Below are positions 12,301-24,498 of a stretch of DNA of 64,000 nt, piece after piece. The position numbers were made by a program, and so were the translations under genes. Below the pieces are notes generated by a model. That model was given only the letters and a program-made list of their open reading frames with translations. It was not told the origin of the DNA and made no database searches. How positions within the stretch are numbered: the stretch's first letter is position 1; the number at the start of each line of letters is the position of its first letter. Origin of the DNA: Hysterangium stoloniferum (Eukaryota > Basidiomycota > Agaricomycetes > Hysterangiales > Hysterangiaceae); contig WHVD01000027.1 in the NCBI GenBank assembly GCA_015178975.1, positions 248,001 to 312,000 of the forward strand. Reading direction: 5' to 3'.

Positions 12301-13353
12301 GGTGTAGATCAATATCCTTCACAAGATGGCCACTCAATAATGCAACGAGGCCCGACATCACGGGAGGAGGGAGGCGAAAGGGATGAAAAAGCGACAAATT
12401 TTGGCAACATTTGGAAGTTATGAGTATTATACATGAATAATCCAGAACGCCGAGGAGGATGATATTCAGCAGTTTTTGAACGAAGGCACTACTAGTGTAG
12501 GTGTTGTAAATTGAGGCTCACGTGTACTCACAACGACTCATAACGACTCATCACGACCCTTCTTAAAGTGATTTAAGCTACCATAAGATTACGATAAGGT
12601 TACATTTTATGAACACGTCTTGCAACCATTTCACATTTATGTCTTACTATTCTTTACCCCTCGTGTCAGATGACTGTATACTGTTTGTTCCGATACGGTA
12701 TAAGTACTAGCTACGCAACACACCATAACCTCAGTCGATTCTCACCAACCGTGTCAACTGAGGTATGATACCTGTTATTTTCATTACACGACATAACTAA
12801 TAATTCCGGAGTAGATATTATATTTGTTATAGGTTATGGGCCCCAACCCACATCACTAAACTCGAACCTGACCCGAGCACGACCAGAACCCGACCTGAAC
12901 ACGATTCGCCGTCACACTGTAGTGAAAAGTGTGTTGCACCGATTGACAACCTGATATAACCACCGACCCTGAATTGAAACAAGTCGTCAGCACAAACAAT
13001 GATGTTAAGCTCCGGTGATAGGTGTTGGATTTGCCTGAGAAGTCTGAGCGGATAGAATGGTACGAAATGACGGCGCTCCAGAAATCAATATATTGCGATG
13101 CTCTTCAACGTTCACGGATGGAAGAGGCAAGCATAAGTGGACACTATTTCAATGGGGTATAGTGTGTGGATTGCTGCATAAAATAATTGCTAGTGTCTAT
13201 GTATTCCCTAAACTCTTTCTTCAATGTCCTATGCCTTAAACTATGCATCAGCGTAAGGTCTTATATTGCTTATGCTGCAAACAGCGTCAAAAATGAACAG
13301 ATAAGTTAAAAGTTTTGCTTACAATAGGTTTTTTTCATGAAGGACCTGGTTCA
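9310..13353. other. Gene-poor region with repeat remnants
   Basis: No gene could be supported across about 4 kb. All open frames are short and lack family motifs. A plus-strand Glu/Lys-rich fragment at about 11875-12050 (AEAKDIEKEKEREFE) ends at a stop and looks like a coiled-coil remnant. The stretch near 12103-12160 begins CAGTCGGACCCCTCATAACC and repeats ATAACCCATA; it resembles pogo/Fot-type transposon ends, but no partner terminus was found. A and T runs are frequent from 10900 to 11250. Overall it looks like decayed mobile DNA. Confidence 0.4.
12733..12844 (+). mobile_element. Copia-type LTR end followed by an initiator-tRNA half-molecule primer site
   Basis: The sequence from AGTCGATTCTCACC (12733) to TTTGTTATA (12831) shares two blocks with 15041-15123: the AGTCGATTCTCACCAA block and the block AGATATTATATTTGTTATAG. 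Directly after it, GGTTATGGGCCCC (12832-12844) is complementary to the anticodon stem and loop of eukaryotic initiator tRNA-Met, the primer site used by copia-type elements primed with a half tRNA. The reading is a decayed LTR edge plus primer-binding site. Element bounds and a partner LTR were not found. Confidence 0.45.
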
Positions 13354-13450
13354 CATTCGCGTTCGTATTCTTGTTCGCGTTCACGTTCGCCTTCTCGTTC
13401 TCGTTCTCGTTCTCGTTAACAAGAACGCGAACGAGAACGAGAACGCGAGG
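13354..13450. repeat. GTTCTC/GAACGC hexamer tract folding back on itself
   Basis: The left half is built of GTTCTC and GTTCGC units and the right half, after AAC near 13419, of GAACGC and GAACGA units, so the two halves form an imperfect inverted repeat able to fold into a hairpin. Read on the plus strand, the right half encodes an Arg-Glu run that continues into the reading frame downstream. Confidence 0.65.
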
Positions 13451-13806
13451 CTATGGCGAAAGAGGCGTTTCGTGCTTCTAAGACTGAGAAGAAACTCAAC
13501 TTGAAGATGCGCGGGAGCGCGTTAGCGAAACGTGTTACGGATGCGTTTGCTGAGTTGCAGCGCACGTAGATTGATCTGGAATGCTTTGAACGTCTACATG
13601 TCAATGAGACCGCAACTGCGCCGAGGAGAGTTAATGCACTTAAGGAAGAAGTGCAAAGGTTGGAAAACAGGGAGAGGGCGTTACAATCCAGATATCAAGA
13701 GTTTAGAGACAATCAGGCTCAGGTGGCTGCCGCTGAGGAGCAGCTTATGGAGGAAGCTGAAGTTTTGAATGAGGAGGCTTTACAAGCTGACGGTATGGAC
13801 GAGTAG
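13424..13806 (+). pseudogene. Charged coiled-coil gene fragment with an in-frame stop
   Basis: The frame starts in the Glu-Arg run and passes an ATG at 13453 (MAKEAFRASKTEKKL), then meets a TAG at 13567-13569 and stays open afterwards (NALKEEVQRLENRERALQ, then AAAEEQLMEEAEVLNEEA) to a TAG at 13804-13806. Heptad-like spacing and high Glu, Lys, Arg and Gln content point to a coiled coil. It resembles C-terminal tails of fungal transposon proteins or a decayed host gene, but no named family was recognised. Confidence 0.4.
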
Positions 13807-13962
13807 AGTATTGTACATATATGTACGATATGAGCAAGATTATGTAGCAAACGTGTTCAATTCGCGCATGTAGGCGTACAAAATGAGAGAAAAATGGAAA
13901 TAAACATAACACCTCATTCTTGATATATTCTTACGCCGCCTGTTAAAAGTGTAGAAAATGAA

Positions 13963-14034
13963 TGGCCAGACTGGGGATTGAACCCAGGGCTTCTGCATAT
14001 ATAGCAGGGGTGTTAACCATTACACCACCTGACC
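13963..14034 (-). tRNA. tRNA-like sequence inside LTR (left copy)
   Basis: These 72 nt fold as a cloverleaf: acceptor GGTCAGG with CTGGCC plus discriminator A (two G-U pairs), D arm GTGTAATGGTTAACAC, anticodon stem CCTGC/GCAGA with one mismatch, and T arm CTGGG-TTCAATC-CCCAG. Box A (TGGTGTAATGG) and box B (GGTTCAATCCC) of a pol III promoter are intact, and a T run follows. The anticodon loop reads TATATAT, so TAT (Ile) sits at positions 34-36, but position 33 is A instead of the invariant U. The body is closest to tRNA-Glu. A functional decoding tRNA is doubtful; a pol III promoter role for the element is an alternative. Confidence 0.55.
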
Positions 14035-14245
14035 CTGGGAAGCATTGCTAGCATTACTCAAACTAACACACTCCCTTAATGCTAGCACTCAACTATACTA
14101 TAAGCAGATATAGGTCCTCTCTGGCTCTTTTGTCCAGACTTGTCCACTATACCACACACAAATATAGCTGTTCACTCTACACACAGGAACCATGCCCTAT
14201 AGCACACAGCGGGGCCCATAACCTGTTAAAAGTGTAGAAAATGAA

Positions 14246-14317
14246 TGGCCAGACTGGGGATTGAACCCAGGGCTTCTGCATATATAGCAGGGGTGTTAAC
14301 CATTACACCACCTGACC
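14246..14317 (-). tRNA. tRNA-like sequence inside LTR (right copy)
   Basis: This is identical to the copy 283 bp to the left, including the TATATAT anticodon loop and both internal promoter boxes. In the minus-strand orientation it lies in the 5' LTR, so a transcript from its boxes A and B would start inside the element and could read into the internal region, unless it ended at the T run after the cloverleaf. Confidence 0.55.
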
Positions 14318-15040
14318 CTGGGAAGCACTGCTAGCATTACTCAAACTAACACCGCCTTTTCCCCATCTCTCCATAACTTTCCGACCATCTCCCGTAGGTT
14401 GAGAAAATGCAATTTGTCCCTTGGTGGGATCTAGCTCACAACCATGCACAAATGTTTTGGCAGCTGCATTCAAGAGCATCAAAGCAATGCCTTTGTGTCT
14501 GTGTGTGGAAGGGACGAAAAGACGGGGTATGCCCATGGGGGCCGAGTAAAGTTGAGGACTGGTTTTGACATGAGAAACAGAAGAAACGGCAAGTCGAAAA
14601 ACAGCACCTGCAGTATAATCCACCATCTACTTGAATGACGTCCTTCTGATTCTCTTTGTCATTCCCTGGGTCAGACATTACATTCATTGCATGTGTTATG
14701 TGCTGGGCAATTACACATCTGGCAATTCGTTCACGACTACTCGTAATAGCAGGAATAAGGAGTAGGTATGCTTTCGACTCTTTCAACGTTTCGGGGGGCA
14801 AAGTTGGAACTGATAAGATAAGATTGTTTGTTTCCAACACACTGCTTATCTACCTGTAAATTAGTGAAGATGTGTAGATGAGGGGTATCAGACAAACCTT
14901 CGCTCCAATTTTTCCCGTGGCATCCCTGCTCTCTGGGCTTCTTTTTCTTCTTCCTTTCCCCAATCAAGGCCACGCTGGATTCGTCCACAATGCTTCTTAT
15001 GCAATGTTTCATCATCAACGGCACCTTTGATGTAAGGAGC

Positions 15041-15123
15041 AGATATTATATTTGTTATAGGTATTATTTAATATTAGTCGATTCTCACCAAGCGTGTCGA
15101 CTGAGATATTATATTTGTTATAG
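15041..15123. repeat. Two copies of an LTR-like motif next to the ECO1 relic
   Basis: The block AGATATTATATTTGTTATAGG occurs at 15041-15061 and, nearly identically, at 15103-15123, with the AGTCGATTCTCACCAA block between them. The same pair of motifs occurs at 12733-12833 next to a copia-type primer site. The first copy begins six bases after the last recognisable ECO1 codon, so this repeat probably truncated that gene. Confidence 0.5.
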
Positions 15124-15512
15124 TAGGGTATGCCGTGTTGCGAGCGGTGCATCCTCTAGAAAAACAGGTTGTTAAAGCGGGGATGATTAAGTGTGTCTTC
15201 TAATTGCACACTATCAGGCGTATGCTTAATCATGTAATTCGGGACCATTCATCCCTCCTAAACATCATAGTCGCCAGTCTCTCCTAACTACCTCAGTTAT
15301 TGTTGCCACTTGCTTTCACTGAGGTATGTTGATAAGCCTCTTATATTAAATGCTTATATCATTTGTGGATTTATCAATTGTTTCTAGGTAATACAACATA
15401 CATATAGCAATTGTTGCCTCTTACCTTCACTGAGTTTATCAATTGTATTTGATTCCCCTCTTCTTAACATGGCACTCACTACAACTAAATCAACCTTCTA
15501 GGCAAAATTGTC
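15124..15512. other. Repeat-like upstream region of the orphan gene
   Basis: No gene is seen. Short motifs with CCTCAGT and ACTGAGGTAT arms recur here (15289-15326) and at 12733-12772, suggesting further decayed copies of the same LTR family. TTATCAATTGT occurs twice (15368 and 15426 areas). Confidence 0.35.
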
Positions 15513-16551
15513 ATGTCTCATCCCTCATCTTTCAACTTCTCATATTCAAAAACTCTCCGGAAGGCTTCTATTCAACTATTTAAAACAATTCTTGACAATA
15601 ATCGTCTTCTGCTCCCCAAGATTCAAGAGGTTTTGATTGACCAGTATGAACTAGCTCTGTACTGGCCATTCCCACACCCACAATGAAGAGAACTTAACCT
15701 ATTTTCAGATCCAGAACCCCCCAGGACATCTTCTGTACTCTGGAGAGGCTTTCTATAATCTTGAAAGATCATCCAGAGATTCTCATCCGTCTAACTTACC
15801 TTATACTGCCACTTCAAGGTTATCGGTTTGTGTACTGTCAATCTCCAGGTGATCACAAGCATGTTATATTACATTGCCAAGCTGAGATGCCAGGTGGCCC
15901 ATTCCTTCAAGATGAGGAAGGGAAACTCATTTCCTGTATGATTGCCAGCAAATCTTTGTGGAAAACTCCACTAAAGGCAATTACATGGATGCTTGTTCAT
16001 CAAAAATGGATCACAGTTGTTAGAGCAGCTTCCAAGTTATCCTCACACCCTCTACCAGACTATAATAATGATAATGTATGTTTTGAAGGTAATTCTGGAG
16101 ACAGACCCGGGATGGAATACCAAGATTCGGAGATAGATCCAGTGATCATCCGTCGAAAAAATCCTCGTCTACTTATTGTGTTGTTGTCACTCTATATGGC
16201 TATTGAGGATGAAAAGTATGTGGTCTTTCATGGTCTGATCATCCATGTAAATTGTTTGAAACAACTGTTGATTATCATGCTTTTTGCAGAGTCTTAAGCT
16301 ACCAGAGAATGTTTCACTATGTGTGCAAATTTTCCATGGCTTTGAAGGACTTTCCAGAGTACCTCATCATGGTTGTTAGGGATTTCTTTGGGGATGGTGG
16401 CTTTCGCTTCATCTCTGACCCTGGGATTCATAAACGACTCATTTTATTGGTACCAGTTGAGATAGGAACCCAGCCATACATTCAAGACAATGAAGGAAAA
16501 CTCATTGAGTTTCCCTATATGGTGGAACCACTTCCAACATATAGTTCTTAG
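15513..16551 (+). CDS. Orphan protein with an internal tandem duplication
   Basis: I do not recognise a family. Three exons (15513-15658, 15709-16215, 16290-16551) join cleanly in frame over introns of 50 and 74 nt with good GT/AG ends, giving about 304 residues from MSHPSSFNFSYSKTL. Two segments match each other: LKDHPEILIRL with GYRFVYCQ, GPFLQDEEGKLISC; and LKDFPEYLIMV with GFRFISDP, QPYIQDNEGKLIEF. So the protein is an ancestral module of about 75 residues present twice, separated by a polar stretch. There is no signal peptide or clear membrane helix. It sits next to repeat DNA and has AT-richer codon use than RSP5, which fits a lineage-specific gene. Confidence 0.6.
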
Positions 16552-17101
16552 AGCTAAGACTACATATAGCAACATGTTTGGGGGCAAAGACATTTTTGAA
16601 GGCTGTGGCTGAATTGGTTAATTGATGTTTCAATGTGCCTAATAGAATTGTAAAGATTTAACATGGTCCGAAGCATTAGGCGGCCGGCAGCAAAAAACGA
16701 CGGTGATAGAAGGCAGCGGTGATGTTGAAGTCGACCATTGTCAACGAGAATTCTAAAGTGTGAAACTATCCATTATGTAATGAGCTCGGATTTAGCGAAC
16801 TGGTAGGTGACATTTGCACTCAACTCATCGCTGTCAGAATCTAGACCTGGGACACCGTACCTGGGGACCTCCGCTTAGAGTAACCGAGGTCCCTACCCAA
16901 ATACAGCTAACAGTACTATTTTTAGCTTAGGCCCGCCAAATTATAAGACTCCGACGGAAAGCAGATTACGTGAAGGCGCAGTCCTGCCTTCCCTTGCAAC
17001 CAACCTTCGACTCCTGCGTGCACAGCCATTCCCATTCCCTTTCGTTTGGCAAGCATTCGTATACTGCATTAGCTCTTGTATACTTCCATCGTTGACCTCC
17101 A
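16552..17101. other. Intergenic region, RSP5 promoter
   Basis: No coding sequence is supported. Pyrimidine-rich DNA (TTCCCTTGCAACC, CATTCCCATTCCCTTTCG) just before 17102 fits a fungal promoter and 5' leader. Confidence 0.4.
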
Positions 17102-20172
<3,071 letters not shown>

Positions 20173-20793
20173 AGCGTATCTTTACGTCTTTTTTATTTTT
20201 CTCCCTCTTTTTTATACTTTGATTCGTGATGAATTATGCACGTTTGATTCCTCACCTCTACTTCCCTCCCCTTCCCTTTCTGTCCAATTGTAACTCTGGC
20301 TTCCGATGGCTACGGTTTACCATCCTATTAAGCATATACAGTCATACTACCGCTGTATATTACGAGAAACCATATGCATGTTTTTTTTCTCATGTATGCG
20401 TGAGGGCCACAAAAATGATTCTGGAAGAACATGCCTATTTTGAGGCTTAATTAGCTATTTCAGTGATTGCCATGGAACTGAAATTCTTGTTTATATCACC
20501 CCATCATTGATCTTGATGGTGTTGCACACAGGCGTACAAGTTTTCATGCTGTCACCGATTTTACTCCAAGTAGGCCGCAGACGATATGTATATATACTCG
20601 ATCGCCAACTACCCCGTGTACCTGTCACAATTCATATTCGGGTCTTTTAAATTGAGTACGGCTGACACATAATAGGTCGACCCTGGACCTAGCATCGTGG
20701 CACCCACTTTATAAGCAATTGTGCCACACGACAGACTTCATCAATACCACAGCTTCTACTACCGTGGACCATCAAGTATTACTATAGCTCAAT
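20173..20793. other. Intergenic region between RSP5 and the WW-like gene
   Basis: The first part is T-rich, as expected for an RSP5 3' end. A TTTATAA motif near 20708-20714 lies about 80 bp upstream of the next ATG and could act as a TATA element. No gene is seen. Confidence 0.4.
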
Positions 20794-21578
20794 ATGAGCC
20801 TTGACTCTGAATATAAGAAACTCATCTCCGAACCTGCAATACAACGTGGAACTTCTGGCTATGAGCCGCCCTCGTGAGTGTCCTGCTGGACATCTATGTT
20901 GATATGGTTAAACCTAAGTTAAATACGCACGCCAGGCAAGCCACGCATCCCTCCAGAAGTAATCCAGAGCCGGACGTGAATATTAGCACACCAGCCACTT
21001 CTACAGACGAAGATCCTATACCTTCCAAATATGATGCAGCGTCCAAATCTAGAACCAAGCGTTTTCCTAAGGAATTTAGTCTCGATCGTTCTGGGAGACG
21101 CAGGCTCCCCCCCGGCTGGATTTTGCAGTATACCCTTAATGGCAACCATCCGTTCTACTATGATTACTTTCGCTACAAGACTACTCCAAGCTGGTTCCCT
21201 CCTATGCCTGAAAATTGGCATAGCAAACCCCCAGAAAAGGGAAACAAGAAGGCGCCAATGACCTACTGGATGAGTGAGGATCCAGAGATACAGTACTCTG
21301 GCCTTCCAGATATTGTAGATCCACATGTCGAATTGGGACCTTTGCCTGATAACTGGAGCTACTGCTTTGACGGGCGAGTTCTGTACTACATAGAACTAAC
21401 GACAAAAGTGACGACGTATTATGATCCTCGTATTGGTTCGGGCTCACGCTGGGATCTGGGGGCGTTGCCTAATGGATGGGGAATGAGGTTGGCTTCGACT
21501 GGAAAGGTTTATTTCTATCACCCAAAGGTGAAGTTCACTGAGATCGATCCTCGATCATCCAGGCTTGCGGGGACGTGA
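20794..21578 (+). CDS. Protein with degenerate WW-like modules
   Basis: Exon 1 (20794-20873) is joined in frame to exon 2 (20936-21578) over a 62-nt intron, giving about 240 residues. After a polar N-terminus there are three WW-like stretches: RRLPPGWILQYTLNG with a Tyr-rich core; LGPLPDNWSYCFDG followed by TTKVTTYYDPR; and LGALPNGWGMRLASTGKVYF followed by TEIDPR. The last is closest to the third WW domain of the adjacent RSP5. In the second and third modules the second Trp is replaced by Tyr or Ile, so ordinary PPxY binding is doubtful. There is no HECT domain. Its position 620 bp downstream of RSP5, in the same direction, suggests partial duplication and divergence; what it binds is unknown. 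Confidence 0.65.
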
Positions 21579-21770
21579 ACACGAACCAGTCATCGCATGA
21601 TTAGAGATTGAAGGATCTTCGACATTCTAGGTTACCCAAACATCTTGCTTTCTCCGTTCTTTTTCATCATCGAAGTTCTATTAATCCTTTATGAATACTT
21701 TTTGCTCGTGACATTTGATGTAAAGGTGTGGTCGTATTAGCAAACTCTATGCCAAGATGATAGATATACT

Positions 21771-22131
21771 ATGGAACCGCCATCAACTGACATGAACCTT
21801 CTAGTTGAGGACGACGACAACCAAGCAAGACTTCTGCCCAACCTTGAATACTGGTCATGCAGAGCTTCTAGTTCAACCTCACCTCAACGCACGTCGCGGT
21901 AATCCCTCTCCTTCCCCCCTTTTTTTAATTCAATTTTTATAGTCTCCAAGGGCTACGCCGTGTCAGTTGTAAAATACATGTTTGCATACATTAACCCACA
22001 AATTTGTGTCTTTCCGTGCACATAGGCCCCGCTCAATCCTCGTTACGAACTATATTCAGAACGCATGTTTATATTTGCGAAATGTGTTTGACGGTGGGAC
22101 GTTGTATGTATTTCGGACGTTGGAAGAATGA
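21771..22131 (+). CDS. Possible small orphan protein
   Basis: Two exons (21771-21898 and 22026-22131) joined over a 127-nt intron give about 77 residues, from MEPPSTDMNLLVEDDD to NVFDGGTLYVFRTLEE. Splice sites are acceptable and the join keeps one frame, but the intron is longer than most here and no family is recognised. A chance open frame cannot be ruled out. Confidence 0.3.
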
Positions 22132-22994
22132 AGCCTATAATGGGCCGGTGGTATTATGGACCAAGGCTGTAGATTTTGAATTATCCGTCAGATCTCCCTT
22201 TGGTTCACTGTCAAAGACACCTGTGTAATCCCGCGCTCAGATTACTCAGTGATCTTTGTTGCATTTATACAGCCACACTAACTCCGTATGGTTGGTATGC
22301 CTCCTGATACTCAGCAGACTTGGACAGCCCAAAGTTCCGATAATGAAAGTTTTTGGTTGAACAGGAAACTGTGATACACATGAATAGATCACGAGAGCTT
22401 CAGGCCAAAATGTACACGGAAGCATGGATAGATATGCTAACGACTCGACGTTCACACGTCGATTTCGTAGCTACGGATAGATCCAGGTTTTAGGGAAGGC
22501 TATACCACGAGGTGCTGTAAGTAGGATGTGGGGGGTTGTCCTTGGGAAGCATAATCTAAAAACATGTATCGAGTAGCAAATCACCGGAATTTCAGTGGGT
22601 GGCAGCCGTCACAAATGGTACCCTCTCTGAGTGCCACACTGGCTTCTGCTTGTCATCGAGCACCATCTCCTAATCCTCGTGTGCGCAGCCTTGTCATGTG
22701 TCTCCTTGAATTCACCGTACGCGCCAACACCAAAACTTGGCACGAGCCTAGGTAGTTCCCTCCGAACTTTCTGGGTTTAGATCTAGACGCCAGACCCATC
22801 TTAAGATCCGGTACAAGCTGACCCACGCTTAGATGTAAATGTCAAGCAGATGCCCCTCAGAGGCCTGAGTTTCATCGATAAGTTGTTACGGTCAGCTTTA
22901 ATCCAACCAGGAACGAGGTAAAGTATATATAAGCAGGTTAAAAGACAGCAGCGTGACAACTCGGTGACCATTCACAATCACTTCTCGAAGTTGC
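22132..22994. other. Intergenic region upstream of the dehydrogenase kinase
   Basis: No gene is supported. A TATATAA-like motif (AGTATATATAAGC, near 22922-22934) lies about 65 bp before the next ATG. Confidence 0.4.
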
Positions 22995-24498
22995 ATGGGT
23001 CTGCTCGCCAACGCCTCTCGACGTCAAAGTTTACTGAATTCACCCAGTCTAAAATCATACTTGACCTGTCGTCTGTTTCCTGCAAGGTGCTTTCATATCG
23101 ATAGTACAGCAGAATCTTCGTCGGATCTTGCACTTTTGCTCGCAAAATACTCCCAACAGCCACCTCGTCCTTTAACTCTCAATAAATTATTATCTTTTGG
23201 GTCTCCTCTGACTCGAGATTCTCTTCTTGAATCTGCTTCGTATGCGTTGTCTGAAATTCCACGCCGCCTTGTTAGTAGAGTGCGGGCATTAGAGGCACTC
23301 CCTTTCATCGTCACAACAAACCCATTTCTATCACGAACCCTACGTGCATATCGGGCCGCCTTTGAGACTTTAGCAACTCATTCGCCAGTAAAAGATCTGG
23401 ACGAGAATTGGGCCTTTGCACAGCAACTCGAAGGGCTCGTTGCAGATCATGCTAACGATATTCCCACCATGGCCAAAGGGTATGTACAGTTTCAATCCAT
23501 AGATCTGGCACCCTAATGCGCTCTAAGCTTCCAAGAATGTGCACGGTATATGTCTTCAACAGACATCTCTGCATTTTTAGACCGTGCCATCCGCAATCGG
23601 GTTGGCGTCCGTCTGATCGCTGAACAGCACATTGCGCTATCCAGAGCATTACGCGAATCCCCTGCGGAAATTCTGAGTGACGGTGGCGTCGTTGACACAG
23701 AGTGTTCTCCAGCACAAATGGTCCGTATGTGTGCCAAGTTTGTCACGGACTTGTGTGAAGCGACATTGGGGTCAAGCCCTCCACTTCTTATCGACGGAGA
23801 TATAAACACTACCTTTGCGTGAGTGCCACTCTTCTTCTCGTTATATGTAATTATCTGAGCTAGAATATTTTCCAGCTACGTTCCTGTACATCTTGAATTC
23901 GCACTGACCGAACTCTTGAAGAATGCCTTCCGAGCAACCGTCGAGCATCATTACAAAGTCCACGGACATGATAACTCAACAGCCATTCCTCCTGTAATAG
24001 TAACCATTGCTGCACCCTCGGTAACTAGTGTCAGGGCACGGACGTCACACCTTTCGATGCGCATTCGTGATCAGGGCGGAGGAGTATCTCCGACCAATCT
24101 TCCCTTCATTTTCTCTTACGCCTTCACCACAACTGGTAAAAATAATATCGACACAGATGATGAGATTGGAGGTGGGCCATATGCTGCGCAGTATGTAGGT
24201 GGCAGCGCAGCCATTGGCGGCGATCCGGGGCCTGGTGAAGCCAATCTCTTTGGTGAGATTACCAATAAAGGTCTTCAGACTGGCATGGGCACATTATCCG
24301 GACTAGGATACGGGTAAGTTTTGTGAATATCCCTCCATTGTAAAGTTCTAAGAACAATTCCCCAGCCTTCCGCTCGCCAAATTATATGCTACCTATTTCG
24401 GTGGAGACCTTCAATTGGTCTCCCTGTATAATCACGGCACTGATGTATTTTTGAAGCTGCGCTGCTTACAGCCAGAAGATTCTGCTGTCATATCCTAA
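22995..24498 (+). CDS. Mitochondrial pyruvate / branched-chain ketoacid dehydrogenase kinase
   Basis: These GHKL-fold kinases phosphorylate the E1-alpha subunit of pyruvate (or branched-chain) dehydrogenase in the mitochondrial matrix and switch it off. The N-terminus (MGLLANASRRQSLL onward, Arg/Ser/Leu-rich with no acidic residues) looks like a presequence. The helical domain has RLVSRVRALEALPFIV and RNRVGVRLIAEQHIAL. The ATP site shows the N-box ELLKNAFRATVEHH, G1 RDQGGGV, and the G2 region GLGYGLPLAKLYATYFGGDL. Four exons with introns of about 50 nt give around 445 residues, the usual size; the stop is at 24496-24498. A glycine-rich insertion (GGGPYAAQYVGGSAAIGGD) precedes the G2 region, as in fungal PKP proteins. 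Substrate choice between PDH and BCKDH cannot be told from sequence alone. Confidence 0.9.

Larger units (their letters stand above)
13941..14351 (-). mobile_element. TRIM-type mini LTR retroelement with tRNA-like LTRs
   Basis: Two 128-bp direct repeats (13941-14068 and 14224-14351) differ at a single base. Each begins TGTTA and ends TAACA, the LTR hallmark, and they flank 155 bp without coding capacity. A perfect 5-bp target-site duplication CCGCC lies at 13936-13940 and 14352-14356. On the minus strand the first LTR is followed by GGTTATGGGCCCCGC, complementary to the initiator tRNA-Met anticodon arm (copia-type half-tRNA primer site), and the second is preceded by the purine-rich AAGGGAGTG, fitting a polypurine tract. 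These set the orientation as minus. The near-identical LTRs indicate a young insertion. Each LTR contains a tRNA-like sequence in the sense direction of the element. Confidence 0.85.
13914..15034 (-). pseudogene. ECO1: ECO1 cohesin acetyltransferase relic, interrupted by the TRIM and missing its N-terminus
   Basis: ECO1/ESCO acetylates the Smc3 subunit of cohesin to establish sister-chromatid cohesion. The relic has the second half of the zinc finger (DETLHKKHCGRIQRGLDWG), part of the acetyltransferase core (RERIARCVIAQHITHAM), the motif PMGIPRLFVPSTHRHKG, then FVHGCELD and AFSQPTGDGRKVMERWGKGG. The 5' boundary near 15034 runs straight into repeat DNA, the first zinc-finger half is absent, and the segment before the acetyl-CoA site seems to be lost. 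At the 3' end the TRIM sits inside a codon; with it and one CCGCC copy removed the frame closes with GGVRIYQE and a stop at 13914-13916, the normal family ending. With it, LTR bases encode a substitute tail. Likely a dead second copy, since ECO1 is essential. Confidence 0.75.

Noticed and set aside
12103..12600. Complete pogo/Fot-like transposon
   Set aside because: Only one terminus-like sequence is seen; no inverted partner or DDE transposase could be found.
22564..22755. Open frame upstream of the dehydrogenase kinase
   Set aside because: No motif, no splice continuation, and it lies in the probable promoter.
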